A stretch of DNA of 64,000 nucleotides from Paludisphaera borealis (GCF_001956985.1 NZ_CP019082.1:3968001-4032000), one strand, 5' to 3'; shown: positions 26,180 through 37,194, counted from the first letter of the stretch. Numbers and translations: made by a program. Notes: generated from the letters alone by a model not told the origin.

Positions 26180-27031
26180 CTAAAGGCGGGCTGAGATCGC
26201 TCGGGCCAGACGGTCGACCGATCCCGGCGCAAGCGAGGTGAACAAGACCGGCTCGATCAGTTCGAGTTCCTGCAGCCGGGCGACGCCGGCGTTGTCGGTA
26301 GCGACGTCCACTCTCGCGTACAGCGGCCGTTCTTCGAGAGTCCCCATCGCGCGCTCGGCCAGGCGAACCTCGCCAGCGTCGTATTCGCTGCTTGCGTGGG
26401 GCTCGGTGAATCCTCGGACCGCCGACGCGAGAGTCGGGGGACGGTGGACGACGTGGCTGAGGTCGCCGTCGATGAAGACGTACGACCGCTCGCCTTCGGT
26501 CTCGAACGCCGTCAGGTACGGCTGCACCATGATCTCATGATCGGCGGCCAACCGCGCGATCCGAGACTCGACGTCGCGGATCGCCTCCAGATCAACAATG
26601 TAGGTCTCATTCGCCCCGGCGGAAACGGCGGGCTTGACGACGGCGCGTCGCCAGCTCCGTTCGCGAAGGACGTTCCCCAACCTGAAATCGTCGGTGGGGC
26701 CGATCCACTCCGTCGGCGTCACGGCGACGCCTTTTCGTTCCAGATCGCGCAAATACCGTTTATGGACGTTCCCTGTCAGGAGCCGAGGCGGATTGAAAAG
26801 CGAGGCGACTGAGGCGACGCCTTCCGCCCAAGCGAGGAACTTCTCCGGCGCAAGATGGTAATCCCAGGTCGACTGGATGACGACGGCCCTCGCTTCGCCC
26901 CAATCCGCCCGTTCATCGGTCCAGACTTGCGGCCGCGCCTTCAGGCCGAGGCGCCCCAGCGCGTCCAGTATCCCTCGATCATAAGGCCCCAGCTCGGGGT
27001 ACTCGCCGCTGGTGGCGATGAGAATATCCAT
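26180..27031 (-). CDS. ATP-grasp fold protein (glutathione synthetase/RimK-like)
   Basis: A 283-residue cytoplasmic protein. The N-terminal pre-ATP-grasp part has RAVVIQSTWDYHLAPEKFL, then the ATP-grasp core: NPPRLLTGNVHKRYL, VVKPAVSAGANETY (ATP-binding lysine), IMVQPYL, EGERSYVFIDGDLSHVV, and the Mg-binding end LYARVDVATDNAG with LQELELIEPVLF. The family ligates a carboxyl to an amine or thiol with ATP; the substrates cannot be told here. It is 41 bases upstream of the CPBP gene on the same strand. Confidence 0.82.
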   Translation of the reverse strand: MDILIATSGEYPELGPYDRGILDALGRLGLKARPQVWTDERADWGEARAVVIQSTWDYHLAPEKFLAWAEGVASVASLFNPPRLLTGNVHKRYLRDLERKGVAVTPTEWIGPTDDFRLGNVLRERSWRRAVVKPAVSAGANETYIVDLEAIRDVESRIARLAADHEIMVQPYLTAFETEGERSYVFIDGDLSHVVHRPPTLASAVRGFTEPHASSEYDAGEVRLAERAMGTLEERPLYARVDVATDNAGVARLQELELIEPVLFTSLAPGSVDRLARAISARL

Positions 27032-27071
27032 GAGTCCGTCTCTCGCCGTCGAGGGGCGTTCCGTCGTCGTA

Positions 27072-27380
27072 TCAAACCGGCCGACCCGGCCCCTCGTCGC
27101 CGAACGTCCAGATTCTCGTGACCGGAACGCCGAGGTCGTCGACCTTGACCTTCACATTCCGCGACGTCCGGCCCCGTTGCATCACATAGACGATCAGGCG
27201 GCGATCGTAACCGAGCTTGTGGAGGATGAACGCGACGGCCAAACCCGTGAAGGCCACGACCATGAAGAAAACGGCCGCCAGGATCGCGGCGATCAGGCAG
27301 ACGACGCCCATCACGATGAGGATCGGGATCAAGAGGAAGAACGGCACGACTTTGCCCCCGGTCGGTGAAAGGTTTCGCAA
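27072..27380 (-). CDS. Small membrane protein of unknown function
   Basis: About 102 residues. Two closely spaced hydrophobic segments (FFLLIPILIVMGVVCLIAAI and AVFFMVVAFTGLAVAFIL) are followed by a basic cytoplasmic tail containing VKVKVDDLGVPVTRIWTFGDE. The annotated first codon is TTG; a GTG at 27347, with GGGGG upstream, may be the real start. It precedes the ATP-grasp gene on the same strand by 40 bases. Confidence 0.5.
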   Translation of the reverse strand: MRNLSPTGGKVVPFFLLIPILIVMGVVCLIAAILAAVFFMVVAFTGLAVAFILHKLGYDRRLIVYVMQRGRTSRNVKVKVDDLGVPVTRIWTFGDEGPGRPV

Positions 27381-27542
27381 CCGTGGCGCTCATCGTATCA
27401 GACGACCCGAAATCCGGCCATCCCGGCCGTTCGTCGTGGGTGCAACTCCCGATCCTTTCGTACTCAGTCCCGGATGATTTTGTTTCAAAACCAGCGCAAC
27501 GCGCCGCCGGGCGAGGTATCCTCGATTGCGGCGGAGACGTCC

Positions 27543-30131
27543 ATGAAGAACCTCCTTCGCGGTACAAAAAGGCGGCTGGCGATGGTCATCCGGCTCCTCT
27601 TGCTCGCGGTCGTCGTCGGTCTTCCGGGGGCGGCCGACGAACTCCTGCCCGTCACCGTGGAGGTCGTCGATGAGGGGACGGGCAAGCCCGTCGCCGCGTT
27701 CTCCTACCGCGCCCGCTACAGGGCGCCGGGCCAGGTCAGCCCCGAAGTCGAAACCTGGACGAAGGTCGAATCGGCTTCCGGCTCCTTCATCGTCCAGGCT
27801 CCGCGCGCCTGCCGACTGAGCGTCGAATTCCGGTGGATCGACGCCAAAGCCGGGACGGAACTCCGGGACGAATTCATCATTCGTTCGAGCGACGACCCCC
27901 GCCGCGTCGTCATGAAACTGAAGCGCGGGGCGACCGTCCACGGGACCGTCCTCGATGCCGGCACCGGCAAAGCCGTCGCCGGTGCGACCGTGGTCCCTGT
28001 CGTTGTGAGCCTGAAGCGCGACGAGGCCCAGCAGGCCACCACAGACAAGGATGGCCATTACGAACTGCGCGGGGTTGATCTCGAGCAGGGCGTCTGGGTC
28101 TCCCACCCGGACTATGCGCCGCACGAAAGTAAGTTGGATGTGGATAAGCCCGAGGAATCGCGCTTCGACCGTTTCCTGACGCCGTTGCCGGCGAACACCA
28201 ATCTGCAAGGCACGGTGCGCGATCCAGACGGGAACCCGTTGGAGGATGTGACGATCCAGGGCAGCGACGGCCATAGCGCCCAGACGGCTCGCGACGGAAC
28301 CTACGCCGTTCGCGATGCGGGCCGCCACCTGACTTACAAGAAGGAGGGCTACATCGAGAAGGAAGTCCACGGCGACGCGCTCAAGGCCGGACAAGTGGTG
28401 GTACTGGAGCGTAGATATCCGTTGGCGGGACAGGTGTCGCGGCCCGACGGTCGGCCGGTCGAGTCGTTCAGCTTCGAGGTTTCGCCGAACCCGAGCGCGA
28501 ATCCCTGGAACTGGACACATATGCCGATCACGGTGAAGGATCGCCAGGGCCGGTTCTCGATCGGAAATGATCGATCGGGCAGAGCCTGGGTCGGCGTGCG
28601 CGCCGAGGGCTTCGCCGCATGGGAAGGATGGGCCGACGTCGCCGGGGAGAGCAAGCCGCTGATCGTCCGCCTCGACCCCGGCGTCGCGGCCTCGGGGAAG
28701 GTCGTCCTGCCGGTCGGAGCACGCGGGGAGGTCCAGGGCACGCTAGTCCCTCGGCGGATCACGCTGAGTGAGTGGGAATCCGGGAGCGGCTCGTCCGCAA
28801 AGGAGTTCGGAACCCTGACCTCGACCGTCGGCGTCGACGGAGGCTTGCGGTTCGATCACGTCCGCCCCGATCGCTACATCCTCAAGCTCGCCGGCCCCGA
28901 CGTCACGACCAAGGAGCTGGCCTTCGACGTCCCCGCCGAGGGCTTCGATCTCGGCACGATCCGCCTCGCGATCGCGGGGCGGGGCCGCATCGAGGGGTGC
29001 GTCTTCCGGTCGGCGGAGCACGGCGGAGGCGCCTGGGCCTTCGCCAACGGCTACGCGCGCGGCCCCGATTTTCGAAAAGACGACATGGTCGAATTCCTAT
29101 CCGACGAAGATGGCCGGTTCTCAGCCGACGGCGTGCCCGAGGGGCTCGTCAAGGTCGGGTTTCCCTACCACGTCTTCGATGTGATTAACGCCGACGAATG
29201 GGTGGTCCAGGTGCTCGCGGGCCAGACGACCCAGGTGCATCTGCTCGACCCGTCGGAGAGCCGCCCGCTGGCGATCGAATTCCGCATCGGCGACGGCTCG
29301 AAGGAGCAGTACGGTTCGGGGACCGGCCTCGGCGCCAGACGCGGGGTGGAGAACGTCACGACGCGCGAGCCCATGCTCCGCGTGGAGCTAACCCCTCGGT
29401 CTCAGAAGCCGCTCTCCTTCGTCGATCCCGACTGGGAGGAACTCGACGCCCAGCGGCGCATCGTGCACTCCGACGTGACCCCGGGCGAGTACCGGCTGCG
29501 GGTAATCGACTGGCTCGGTTCAAGCGACTTCGAGGAGGGGCTCCTCGCCGAGCAGGACATCGCCGTGCCGACTGGCGAGCGCATGCCCGTCAGGTTCTCA
29601 CTCGGCGCCGGATGCATCACGGGACGAGTTCTCGGCTCTGACGATCTCCTGGACCGGATCGAGGTCATCGCCCAACCTCGCGCAGGAAAGGGCCCGGCTC
29701 GCCGCGCCCGTGCGGACACCGACGGGAATTTCTGCGTCCGCTACCTGGACCCGGGCGACTACACGGTCTTCGCTCACGACCCCAAGGCGGGCTGGCTGCG
29801 CGTCGAGAACGTCGCGGTGGCGTCGAACGCGGTCGACGTCGGCGGACATCGCCTCGCGCCCGGCGGGACGATTCTCGGTTCGATAGCATTCCCCCGTCCG
29901 TGCGCGGTCCCGGACGAGGTCGTCGCGATCGGGCCTGGGGGAGTCGTGCTGAGGCTCCCCTTCGAGGTCTTCTCCAGCTTCGACCGCTTCGAACTCGACG
30001 GCCTGTGGCCGGGCGTCTGGGCGATCACGGTCCGAAGCCTCGGAGACGTCCTCGCGACGACCACGGCCGAAGTCGTCGGCACGGAGAAGGTCCGCGTCGA
30101 CCTGGCGACAAGCATCAAACAAGGCCCATAA
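27543..30131 (+). CDS. Secreted protein with repeated carboxypeptidase-regulatory-like domains
   Basis: An 862-residue protein with a signal peptide (MVIRLLLLAVVVGLPGAADE within the first 45 residues). It is a string of beta-sandwich modules of the carboxypeptidase-regulatory (CarboxypepD_reg) type. Examples are GATVHGTVLDAGTGKAVAGA, LQGTVRDPDGNPLEDVTIQG, PLAGQVSRPDGRPVESF and TDGNFCVRYLDPGDYTVFAH. These modules are common in large planctomycete envelope proteins and probably bind ligands or stiffen the protein; there is no catalytic domain. The ATG at 27543 is preceded by GGAG at 6 bases; the frame is open from 27474. Confidence 0.78.
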   Translation: MKNLLRGTKRRLAMVIRLLLLAVVVGLPGAADELLPVTVEVVDEGTGKPVAAFSYRARYRAPGQVSPEVETWTKVESASGSFIVQAPRACRLSVEFRWIDAKAGTELRDEFIIRSSDDPRRVVMKLKRGATVHGTVLDAGTGKAVAGATVVPVVVSLKRDEAQQATTDKDGHYELRGVDLEQGVWVSHPDYAPHESKLDVDKPEESRFDRFLTPLPANTNLQGTVRDPDGNPLEDVTIQGSDGHSAQTARDGTYAVRDAGRHLTYKKEGYIEKEVHGDALKAGQVVVLERRYPLAGQVSRPDGRPVESFSFEVSPNPSANPWNWTHMPITVKDRQGRFSIGNDRSGRAWVGVRAEGFAAWEGWADVAGESKPLIVRLDPGVAASGKVVLPVGARGEVQGTLVPRRITLSEWESGSGSSAKEFGTLTSTVGVDGGLRFDHVRPDRYILKLAGPDVTTKELAFDVPAEGFDLGTIRLAIAGRGRIEGCVFRSAEHGGGAWAFANGYARGPDFRKDDMVEFLSDEDGRFSADGVPEGLVKVGFPYHVFDVINADEWVVQVLAGQTTQVHLLDPSESRPLAIEFRIGDGSKEQYGSGTGLGARRGVENVTTREPMLRVELTPRSQKPLSFVDPDWEELDAQRRIVHSDVTPGEYRLRVIDWLGSSDFEEGLLAEQDIAVPTGERMPVRFSLGAGCITGRVLGSDDLLDRIEVIAQPRAGKGPARRARADTDGNFCVRYLDPGDYTVFAHDPKAGWLRVENVAVASNAVDVGGHRLAPGGTILGSIAFPRPCAVPDEVVAIGPGGVVLRLPFEVFSSFDRFELDGLWPGVWAITVRSLGDVLATTTAEVVGTEKVRVDLATSIKQGP

Positions 30132-30240
30132 AACGGACTCGGCGAAGTCGGGGTCCAAGACCGCGCCTTGATCAAACGACCGCCGCCGACTACGATCACC
30201 GCCCGGAGGATGCATGCGACCGACCGCAAAGGAGCGAGTA

Positions 30241-32436
30241 ATGCGACGGATGTTGTGGCCGATCGGGTGCGCCCTTCTTCTGGCGACGCCGCCCTTGCGA
30301 GCGGCCGAGGACAAGCCGACGCCGCCCCTGGTCGTTCCCGTCTGGCCCGGCGACGCGCCCGGGTCGGAGAGCTGGACCCGGAAGGAAGTCGAGTACCGCA
30401 ACGACTGGGACCACAAGACGATGGTCCGGAACGTCGTCCGGCCCACCTTGACGGCGTTTCTGCCTGATCGCTCGAAGGCGACCGGGACGGCCGTGATCAT
30501 CTGCCCGGGGGGGGCGTTCCGGTTCCTGTCGTGGGAGAGCGAGGGGACGGAAGTCGCGGAATGGCTGCGGGCGCGCGGCGTCGCGGCCTTCGTGCTCAAG
30601 TATCGGCTCACTGATACGGGGGCCACGGCGGAAGAGTTCCGCGAGGCGATGAAGGAACTCGCCAGCGTCATGGCCAACCGCGACCGCCCGGACGAAGCGC
30701 GCAAGGCCGTCGAGGAACTCGCCAGCGCCGACGGCCGGCAGGCGGTGAAGGTGGTGCGCCGGAACGCGGCCGAGTGGGGGATCGCGCCCGACCGCATCGG
30801 CGTCATGGGCTTTTCGGCGGGAGGCATGGTCACGATGGGGGTCGTGATGAACCACGACGCCGACAGCCGCCCGAACTTCGCCGCCCCCATCTACGGAGGA
30901 CGGACGGGAGACGCCAAGATCCCCGCCGACGCCCCGCCGCTGTTCATCCTCTGCGCCAGCGACGACGACTTCGCCGCGAAGTCGAGCGTCGACCTCTACT
31001 CCGCGTGGAAGAACGCCGGCCGTCCCGCCGAGCTGCACCTCTATTCCAAGGGGGGCCACGGCTTCGGCATGAACAAACGAGGCCTCCCGGTCGACTCGTG
31101 GATCGAGCGGTTCGGCGACTGGCTCGGGGCGCAGGGCTTGCTCAAGCCGGCGGAGGCGAAGGCGAAGAAGACGGCGGATTCAAGCCCGGTGACGTTCAAC
31201 AAGCAGATCGCGCCGCTGCTGTTCAAGCACTGCGTCGAGTGCCACCGGCCGGGCGAGGTCGCTCCGTTCTCGCTGCTGACGTACGCCGACGCCAAGAAGC
31301 GCGCGAAGTTGCTTCAGACGGTCGTCTCCGAGCGCGAGATGCCGCCGTGGAAGATCGTCGAGGGCCACGGCGCGTTCGTCGGCGAGCGGCGGCTGACGGT
31401 CGAGGAGATCGACCGGATCGGCCGATGGGCGGAGCAGGGCGCGCCCGAGGGCGACCCGGGCGACTTGCCGGCGGCTCCGAAGTTCGCCGAGGGCTGGCGA
31501 CTCGGCAAGCCCGACATCGTGATCACGATGCCCAGGCCCTTCGAGGTCCCGGCCGACGGCCCCGACGTCTATCGCAACTTCGTCTTCAAGCTCGACGTGC
31601 CGAAGGGAAAATACATCAAGGCCGCCGAATACCGGCCCGCCAACCGCCGCGTGGTGCACCACGGGCTCATGGCCGTGGACACGACCGGCCGCGCCCGCAA
31701 GGAAGACGACGCCGACCCCGCGCCGGGCTACAAGGGATCGGGGAACATCCCCGGCGAACTCTTCCCCGGCGGCATGGCCACCTGGACCCCCGGCCGCGAC
31801 CCGATCCCCCTGGCCGACGGTATGTCGATGCCGTGGAAGCCGAACGCCGACCTGGTCTTGCAGCTCCACCTCCACCCCAGCGGCAAGCCCGAGGTCGAGC
31901 AGTCGAGCGTCGGCTTCTACCTGACCGACCAGCCGCCGCAGAGGTCGTCGACGGACCTGCTCCTGATCAACCAGAAGATCGACATAGCGCCCGGCGACAA
32001 GTCGTACCGCACGCGCGACGAGCTGACCCTACCGATCGACATGGAGGTCGTGGGCGTCTTCCCCCACATGCACCTGATCGGCCGCGACATCAAGGTCACC
32101 GCCCATCCGCCGCAAGGCAAGCCGTTCTCGCTGTTGTGGATCGACGACTGGAACTTCGACTGGCAGAATTTCTACCAGTACGTCGCGCCCGTGAAGCTCG
32201 CCGCCGGCACGCGGGTCGTGGTCGAGGCCGTTCACGACAACTCGGCCGACAACCCGCGCAACCCCAGCCAGCCGCCGAAGCGCGTCACCTGGGGCGAGGA
32301 GACCACCAACGAGATGACCATCGTCTTCCTCCAGGTCGCCCCCGCCCGCGAACCCGAATTCCGCAAGCTCGCCGAAGCGCTCCGCTCGCGCATGCTCGGC
32401 GCGATCGTCGCCAAGCCATCAGACGTCATCAAATAG
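30241..32436 (+). CDS. Secreted esterase - cytochrome c - Cu monooxygenase-like fusion
   Basis: A 731-residue protein with a signal peptide (MRRMLWPIGCALLLATPPLRA). Part 1 (about 30-305) is an alpha/beta hydrolase like acetylxylan esterases/BD-FAE: VIICPGGAFRFLSWESEG, nucleophile Ser192 in MGFSAGGMV, and GGHGFGM with the likely His. Part 2 (about 315-400) is a cytochrome c-like domain with CVECH at 331-335 (haem c attachment). Part 3 (about 415-725) resembles the type II Cu ascorbate-dependent monooxygenase fold: HH at 473-474 (VVHHGLMAVDT), LQLHLHPSG, and HMH at 609-611. Parts 2+3 form a known planctomycete/acidobacterial arrangement; addition of the esterase is unusual. AAAGGAG precedes the ATG. 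It may couple deacylation of a polysaccharide with oxidative attack; that is inference. Confidence 0.8.
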   Translation: MRRMLWPIGCALLLATPPLRAAEDKPTPPLVVPVWPGDAPGSESWTRKEVEYRNDWDHKTMVRNVVRPTLTAFLPDRSKATGTAVIICPGGAFRFLSWESEGTEVAEWLRARGVAAFVLKYRLTDTGATAEEFREAMKELASVMANRDRPDEARKAVEELASADGRQAVKVVRRNAAEWGIAPDRIGVMGFSAGGMVTMGVVMNHDADSRPNFAAPIYGGRTGDAKIPADAPPLFILCASDDDFAAKSSVDLYSAWKNAGRPAELHLYSKGGHGFGMNKRGLPVDSWIERFGDWLGAQGLLKPAEAKAKKTADSSPVTFNKQIAPLLFKHCVECHRPGEVAPFSLLTYADAKKRAKLLQTVVSEREMPPWKIVEGHGAFVGERRLTVEEIDRIGRWAEQGAPEGDPGDLPAAPKFAEGWRLGKPDIVITMPRPFEVPADGPDVYRNFVFKLDVPKGKYIKAAEYRPANRRVVHHGLMAVDTTGRARKEDDADPAPGYKGSGNIPGELFPGGMATWTPGRDPIPLADGMSMPWKPNADLVLQLHLHPSGKPEVEQSSVGFYLTDQPPQRSSTDLLLINQKIDIAPGDKSYRTRDELTLPIDMEVVGVFPHMHLIGRDIKVTAHPPQGKPFSLLWIDDWNFDWQNFYQYVAPVKLAAGTRVVVEAVHDNSADNPRNPSQPPKRVTWGEETTNEMTIVFLQVAPAREPEFRKLAEALRSRMLGAIVAKPSDVIK

Positions 32437-32660
32437 TGGGGCACGCGTTCACGGACCGAGAGTGACAGTCGCCCAGAAGCAAGCAAGGGCGGCTGCATGA
32501 AGGCCGCTCCAGCCGGCCTGGACTCAGAGGCAACCTCGGAGGGCGCGTCGAAGTTTTTATCCCGCGCCCGTGTCCGAACGGTTGCCCCCTGTTCGTTGTA
32601 CTCACGCAAGGCGGGGGAGAGGCCTCCGCCCGCGTATGCGAAACCGTCTGGAGAACCGTC

Positions 32661-32987
32661 ATGGCGAAGTTTCTGTTCATCTATCGCGAACCCACCGAGA
32701 GCCGCGCCCAGCCGTCACCTGAGGAAATGCAGGCTTTGGGGGCGGCCTGGGGCGCATGGATGCAAAAGTTCAGCTCGGCGATCGTGCCCGGAGGCGACGG
32801 ATTGAAGCCAACCGGCCGAGTCGTCAAGGCTGGACTCGTGACCGACGGTCCCTATGTCGAAGCCAAGGAACTCATCGTCAGCTTCACGATCATCCAGGCC
32901 GACGACTTCGACGCGGCGCTGGCGATCGCCCGCGCGTGTCCGCCCGGACACACGATCGAGATCCGCGAGATGGCCGGCTACGCGTGA
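32661..32987 (+). CDS. YCII/DGPF-domain protein
   Basis: A 108-residue YCII-related protein. It begins MAKFLFIYREPTESRAQPSPEEM and carries the DGPF-type motif as TDGPYVEAKELIVSF, ending ACPPGHTIEIREM. Proteins of this family are genetically tied to ECF42 sigma factors and are thought to be their targets, not classical anti-sigma factors. The stop overlaps the sigma gene start as GTGA, so the two are translationally coupled. GGAGAA precedes the ATG. Confidence 0.88.
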   Translation: MAKFLFIYREPTESRAQPSPEEMQALGAAWGAWMQKFSSAIVPGGDGLKPTGRVVKAGLVTDGPYVEAKELIVSFTIIQADDFDAALAIARACPPGHTIEIREMAGYA

Positions 32988-34258
32988 GCGAACCGCGCGC
33001 ACTGGTGGAGCACTTTTTTCGCCACGAGTTCGGCCGGCTCAGCGCCGTGCTGACCCGGTCGCTCGGCGTGCGCCATCTCGCTCTCGTCGAAGACGTCGTT
33101 CAAGCCGCGCTCGTGCAGGCTCTGGAAACCTGGTCGCGGCGCGGCGTGCCGGAAGACCCGGCCGGCTGGCTCTACCGCACCGCCCGCAACCTGGCGATCG
33201 ACGCGCTGCGGCGGGAGCGAACCCACGCCCAGGCGTTGCCGCGCCTGGCCGAAGACGCCGAGTGGGAATCGTCGCCGCTCGAAGCGCATTTCGCCGACGA
33301 GATCGGCGACGAACCGCTTCGCCTGCTCTTCGTCTGCTGCCACGAAGCGGTGCCGGCCGAATCCCGCGTCGCCATCGCGCTGCGGACGTTATGCGGTTTC
33401 AGCACCGCGGAGATCGCCCGCGCGTTGCTCACCACCGACGCCAACGTCCAGAAGCGGATCGAGCGGGCGCGGGATCGGCTGCGCGAGCTGGACGTGGATT
33501 TCGACACGCCGGATGCGGCCCAGCTTCGCGCTCGGCTGGACGCGGTCCTCGCGGTCGTCTATCTCCTTTTCAGTCAAGGCTGCCACGTCACCCATGGCGA
33601 CCTGCCGATCCGCCGCGACCTGTGCGACGAGGCCCGCCGGCTGGCGCGGATGCTCGCCGCCCATCCCGTCGGCGACGTCCCGGCGGTCCATGCCTTACTC
33701 GCGCTGATGTGCTTCCACGGGGCCCGCTTCGACGCGCGCATCGCTCTCGACGGCGCCATCGTTCTGCTTGAGGAACAGGATCGTTCCGCCTGGAACTGGA
33801 GCGACGTGCGTGAAGGCATGGCGTGGCTCGCCAGGTCCGCCGACGGCGACGAGCTGACGCGCTATCACGTGGAAGCCGGCATCGCCTGGGAGCACTGCCG
33901 CGCGCCGACCTTCGCCGACACCGATTGGGGACGGATCGCCGAATTGTACGACACGCTCGATCGCATCGCGCCGTCGCCACTGCACTCCCTCAACCGCGCG
34001 GTCGCCGAAGCTTACCTGCACGGCCCGCAAGCCGGCCTCGATCGCCTGGCCGCCGTTCTTCCGGAAAGCGTTCCCGCCCGTTATCCCGGTTGGCACACGG
34101 TGATCGGCGAGCTCCATTTCCGCCTCGGCCGACACTCCGCCGCCGAGCGCGCCTGGCGGGAAGCCCTACGCTTCACCACCGCCCGCGCCGATCAAGATTT
34201 CTTGCGTCGCCGCCTCGCCGTCTGCCGGCTCGATGGAGACGAGCCCGCCACGGAGTAA
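32984..34258 (+). CDS. ECF42-type RNA polymerase sigma factor with TPR-like extension
   Basis: A 424-residue sigma factor starting with GTG at 32984, overlapping the YCII gene. Region 2 is at about 15-85 (LALVEDVVQAALVQALETW, GWLYRTARNLAIDALRRE) and region 4 at about 115-170 (VAIALRTLCGFSTAEIARAL, DANVQKRIERARDRL). A long helical C-terminal extension (about 180-420, DUF6596/TPR-like: LFSQGCHVTH, HALLALMCFHGARFDARI, LNRAVAEAYLHGPQAGL) follows. This architecture, together with the DGPF partner, fits ECF group 42, where the C-terminal extension controls activity in place of an anti-sigma factor. No ECF42-type promoter could be identified with confidence upstream. Confidence 0.9.
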   Translation: MSEPRALVEHFFRHEFGRLSAVLTRSLGVRHLALVEDVVQAALVQALETWSRRGVPEDPAGWLYRTARNLAIDALRRERTHAQALPRLAEDAEWESSPLEAHFADEIGDEPLRLLFVCCHEAVPAESRVAIALRTLCGFSTAEIARALLTTDANVQKRIERARDRLRELDVDFDTPDAAQLRARLDAVLAVVYLLFSQGCHVTHGDLPIRRDLCDEARRLARMLAAHPVGDVPAVHALLALMCFHGARFDARIALDGAIVLLEEQDRSAWNWSDVREGMAWLARSADGDELTRYHVEAGIAWEHCRAPTFADTDWGRIAELYDTLDRIAPSPLHSLNRAVAEAYLHGPQAGLDRLAAVLPESVPARYPGWHTVIGELHFRLGRHSAAERAWREALRFTTARADQDFLRRRLAVCRLDGDEPATE

Positions 34259-34318
34259 CGCCAGTCCAAGGAAAGAGACGCGGACGAAAGCGGATGCGGA
34301 CCAACATACAAATAAGAA

Positions 34319-34388
34319 CCCCTCATCCGCCCTTGTGAGGCCCGTGCTCCCGCGGGGAGAGCAGGGGGGAGAGGTCGGATGAGGGGTG
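34319..34388. repeat. Palindromic repeat related to the CCCCTCATCCG family
   Basis: CCCCTCATCCG (34319-34329) and CGGATGAGGGG (34376-34386) are inverted copies; the middle holds CCCGCGGGGAGAGC. It is a diverged relative of the units at 9801 and 41201. It lies between the convergent sigma and WD40 genes and could serve as a bidirectional terminator. Confidence 0.55.
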
Positions 34389-34418
34389 GTCGCGCGTGAA
34401 TCGAGCAGGTCCGGTCAG

Positions 34419-35423
34419 TCAGAGGTCGAGGCCGGTGCCCATGGACTGGTCGACGTCCCAGAGGCGGACGGCGCCGTCGAGGCTGCCGGAAGCGAGGAGG
34501 CGGCCGTCGGGGGAGAAGGCGACGGAGTAGACGTTGCCGGTGTGGCCTCGGAGGATCGCCCGGGGGCGGCCGTCGACGGCGTCCCAGAGACGCACCGTCT
34601 GGTCGTGGCTGCCGGTCGCCAGGAGCGAGCCGTCGGGGGAGAAGGCGAGGGCGGCGACCCAGCCTTTGTGACCTTCGGGCTCGGCGCGAGGGACGCCGCG
34701 GGCGACGTCCCACAGCTTCACGCCGCGGTCGAATCCGCCCGAGGCGACGGTCGCGCCGTCGGGCGAGAACGTCACGGCGGCGGTGCCGTATTCATGGCCG
34801 ATGAGTCGGACGCGGGGCGTCGGCTCGGCGCCGGTCAGGTCCCAGATCTTGACCTCGCCGATCCGGTCTTCGATCGCCGGATCGACCATCGCCGGCACCA
34901 CGCCCGAGCCGGCCGCCAACATCGTGCCGTCGCGCGAGAATTCCACCGACCAGACCGGGGCCGAGTGTTCGGGCAGGCGCATCCGCTCGGCGCCGGTGAC
35001 GGCGTTCCAGAGCGTCACGGTGCGGCCCTCGCCGCCGGCCGTCGCCAGGGTCAGGCCGTCGGGCGAGAAGGCCATCGCGTCGACCTTGCCGGGCGTGCGC
35101 AGCAGGCGGCGGCCGCGGCCGCCCTCGCGATTCCACAAGGTCACCGCGCCGAACGGCTCGCCGTCCCAGCCGGTGCCCAGGCCCGCGACGAGCGAGCCGT
35201 CCGGCGAGAAGGCGACCGCCTCGACCTCGTCCCACACGCCCCGGAGCACGCGCTCCAGCTTCATTCCGGCCGGGCCGGTCCGCAGGTCCCAAAGCTTGAT
35301 CTGTCCGTCCCAGCCGCCGCTCACGAGCGTGCCGCCGTCGGGTGAAAACGCCACCGAGGTCACAACGTCGCTGTGCCGCGCCAGTCCGCCGCGCAGCGGC
35401 TTGGCTTCCATGGTGAGAGCCAT
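34419..35423 (-). CDS. WD40-repeat beta-propeller protein
   Basis: A 334-residue protein made of seven WD40 repeats, enough for one closed propeller. The repeats are typical (SVAFSPDGGTLVSGGWDG, IKLWDL; LAFSPDGSLLATGSHDQTV, RLWDA; SVAFSPDGRLLASGSLDGAV, RLWDV). No signal peptide or enzymatic domain is seen, so it should be a cytoplasmic binding platform. In planctomycetes such propellers are often attached to kinases or stand alone; its partner is unknown. The start at 35423 is followed by another Met at residue 6. The 304 bases upstream (35424-35727) lack genes. Confidence 0.85.
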   Translation of the reverse strand: MALTMEAKPLRGGLARHSDVVTSVAFSPDGGTLVSGGWDGQIKLWDLRTGPAGMKLERVLRGVWDEVEAVAFSPDGSLVAGLGTGWDGEPFGAVTLWNREGGRGRRLLRTPGKVDAMAFSPDGLTLATAGGEGRTVTLWNAVTGAERMRLPEHSAPVWSVEFSRDGTMLAAGSGVVPAMVDPAIEDRIGEVKIWDLTGAEPTPRVRLIGHEYGTAAVTFSPDGATVASGGFDRGVKLWDVARGVPRAEPEGHKGWVAALAFSPDGSLLATGSHDQTVRLWDAVDGRPRAILRGHTGNVYSVAFSPDGRLLASGSLDGAVRLWDVDQSMGTGLDL

Positions 35424-35727
35424 GATTCATCTTCTCCAGGTTGATTCGTCCGCGCCCCCACGCGACTGCGTGAAGCGGCATGAACATCCATGAAATTATG
35501 GACGCAAAAGAGGTGGGCTCACGCCCCCGCTGGCCGGGTGACGCTCGCTCGCCCATGACGTAGACATCCACACGAACCTAATACAACTACCGTGCCAAAC
35601 CCGAGACGAGCGAGCCACGAAACCCGCAACCAAGACGCATCACATTACCTGAACATGCTTTACAACAACGCAACAGACCGCCGAATCGCGTCGTCCGGCG
35701 ACGGCCGCCGGCGGGGGGAGTGGTCGC
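35424..35727. other. Gene-free stretch upstream of the WD40 gene
   Basis: The region is less GC-rich than its surroundings, especially 35570-35690, and probably contains the promoter of the WD40 gene and the 3' trailer of the response-regulator gene. I see no clear promoter consensus, repeat or hairpin. Confidence 0.4.

Positions 35728-37194
<1,467 letters not shown>

Noticed and set aside
24051-26183. A 710-codon plus-strand frame across dcm and the CPBP gene
   Set aside because: Its residues are mostly Arg/Asp/His/Gln from antisense codons; the opposite strand has full motifs for dcm, vsr and CPBP.
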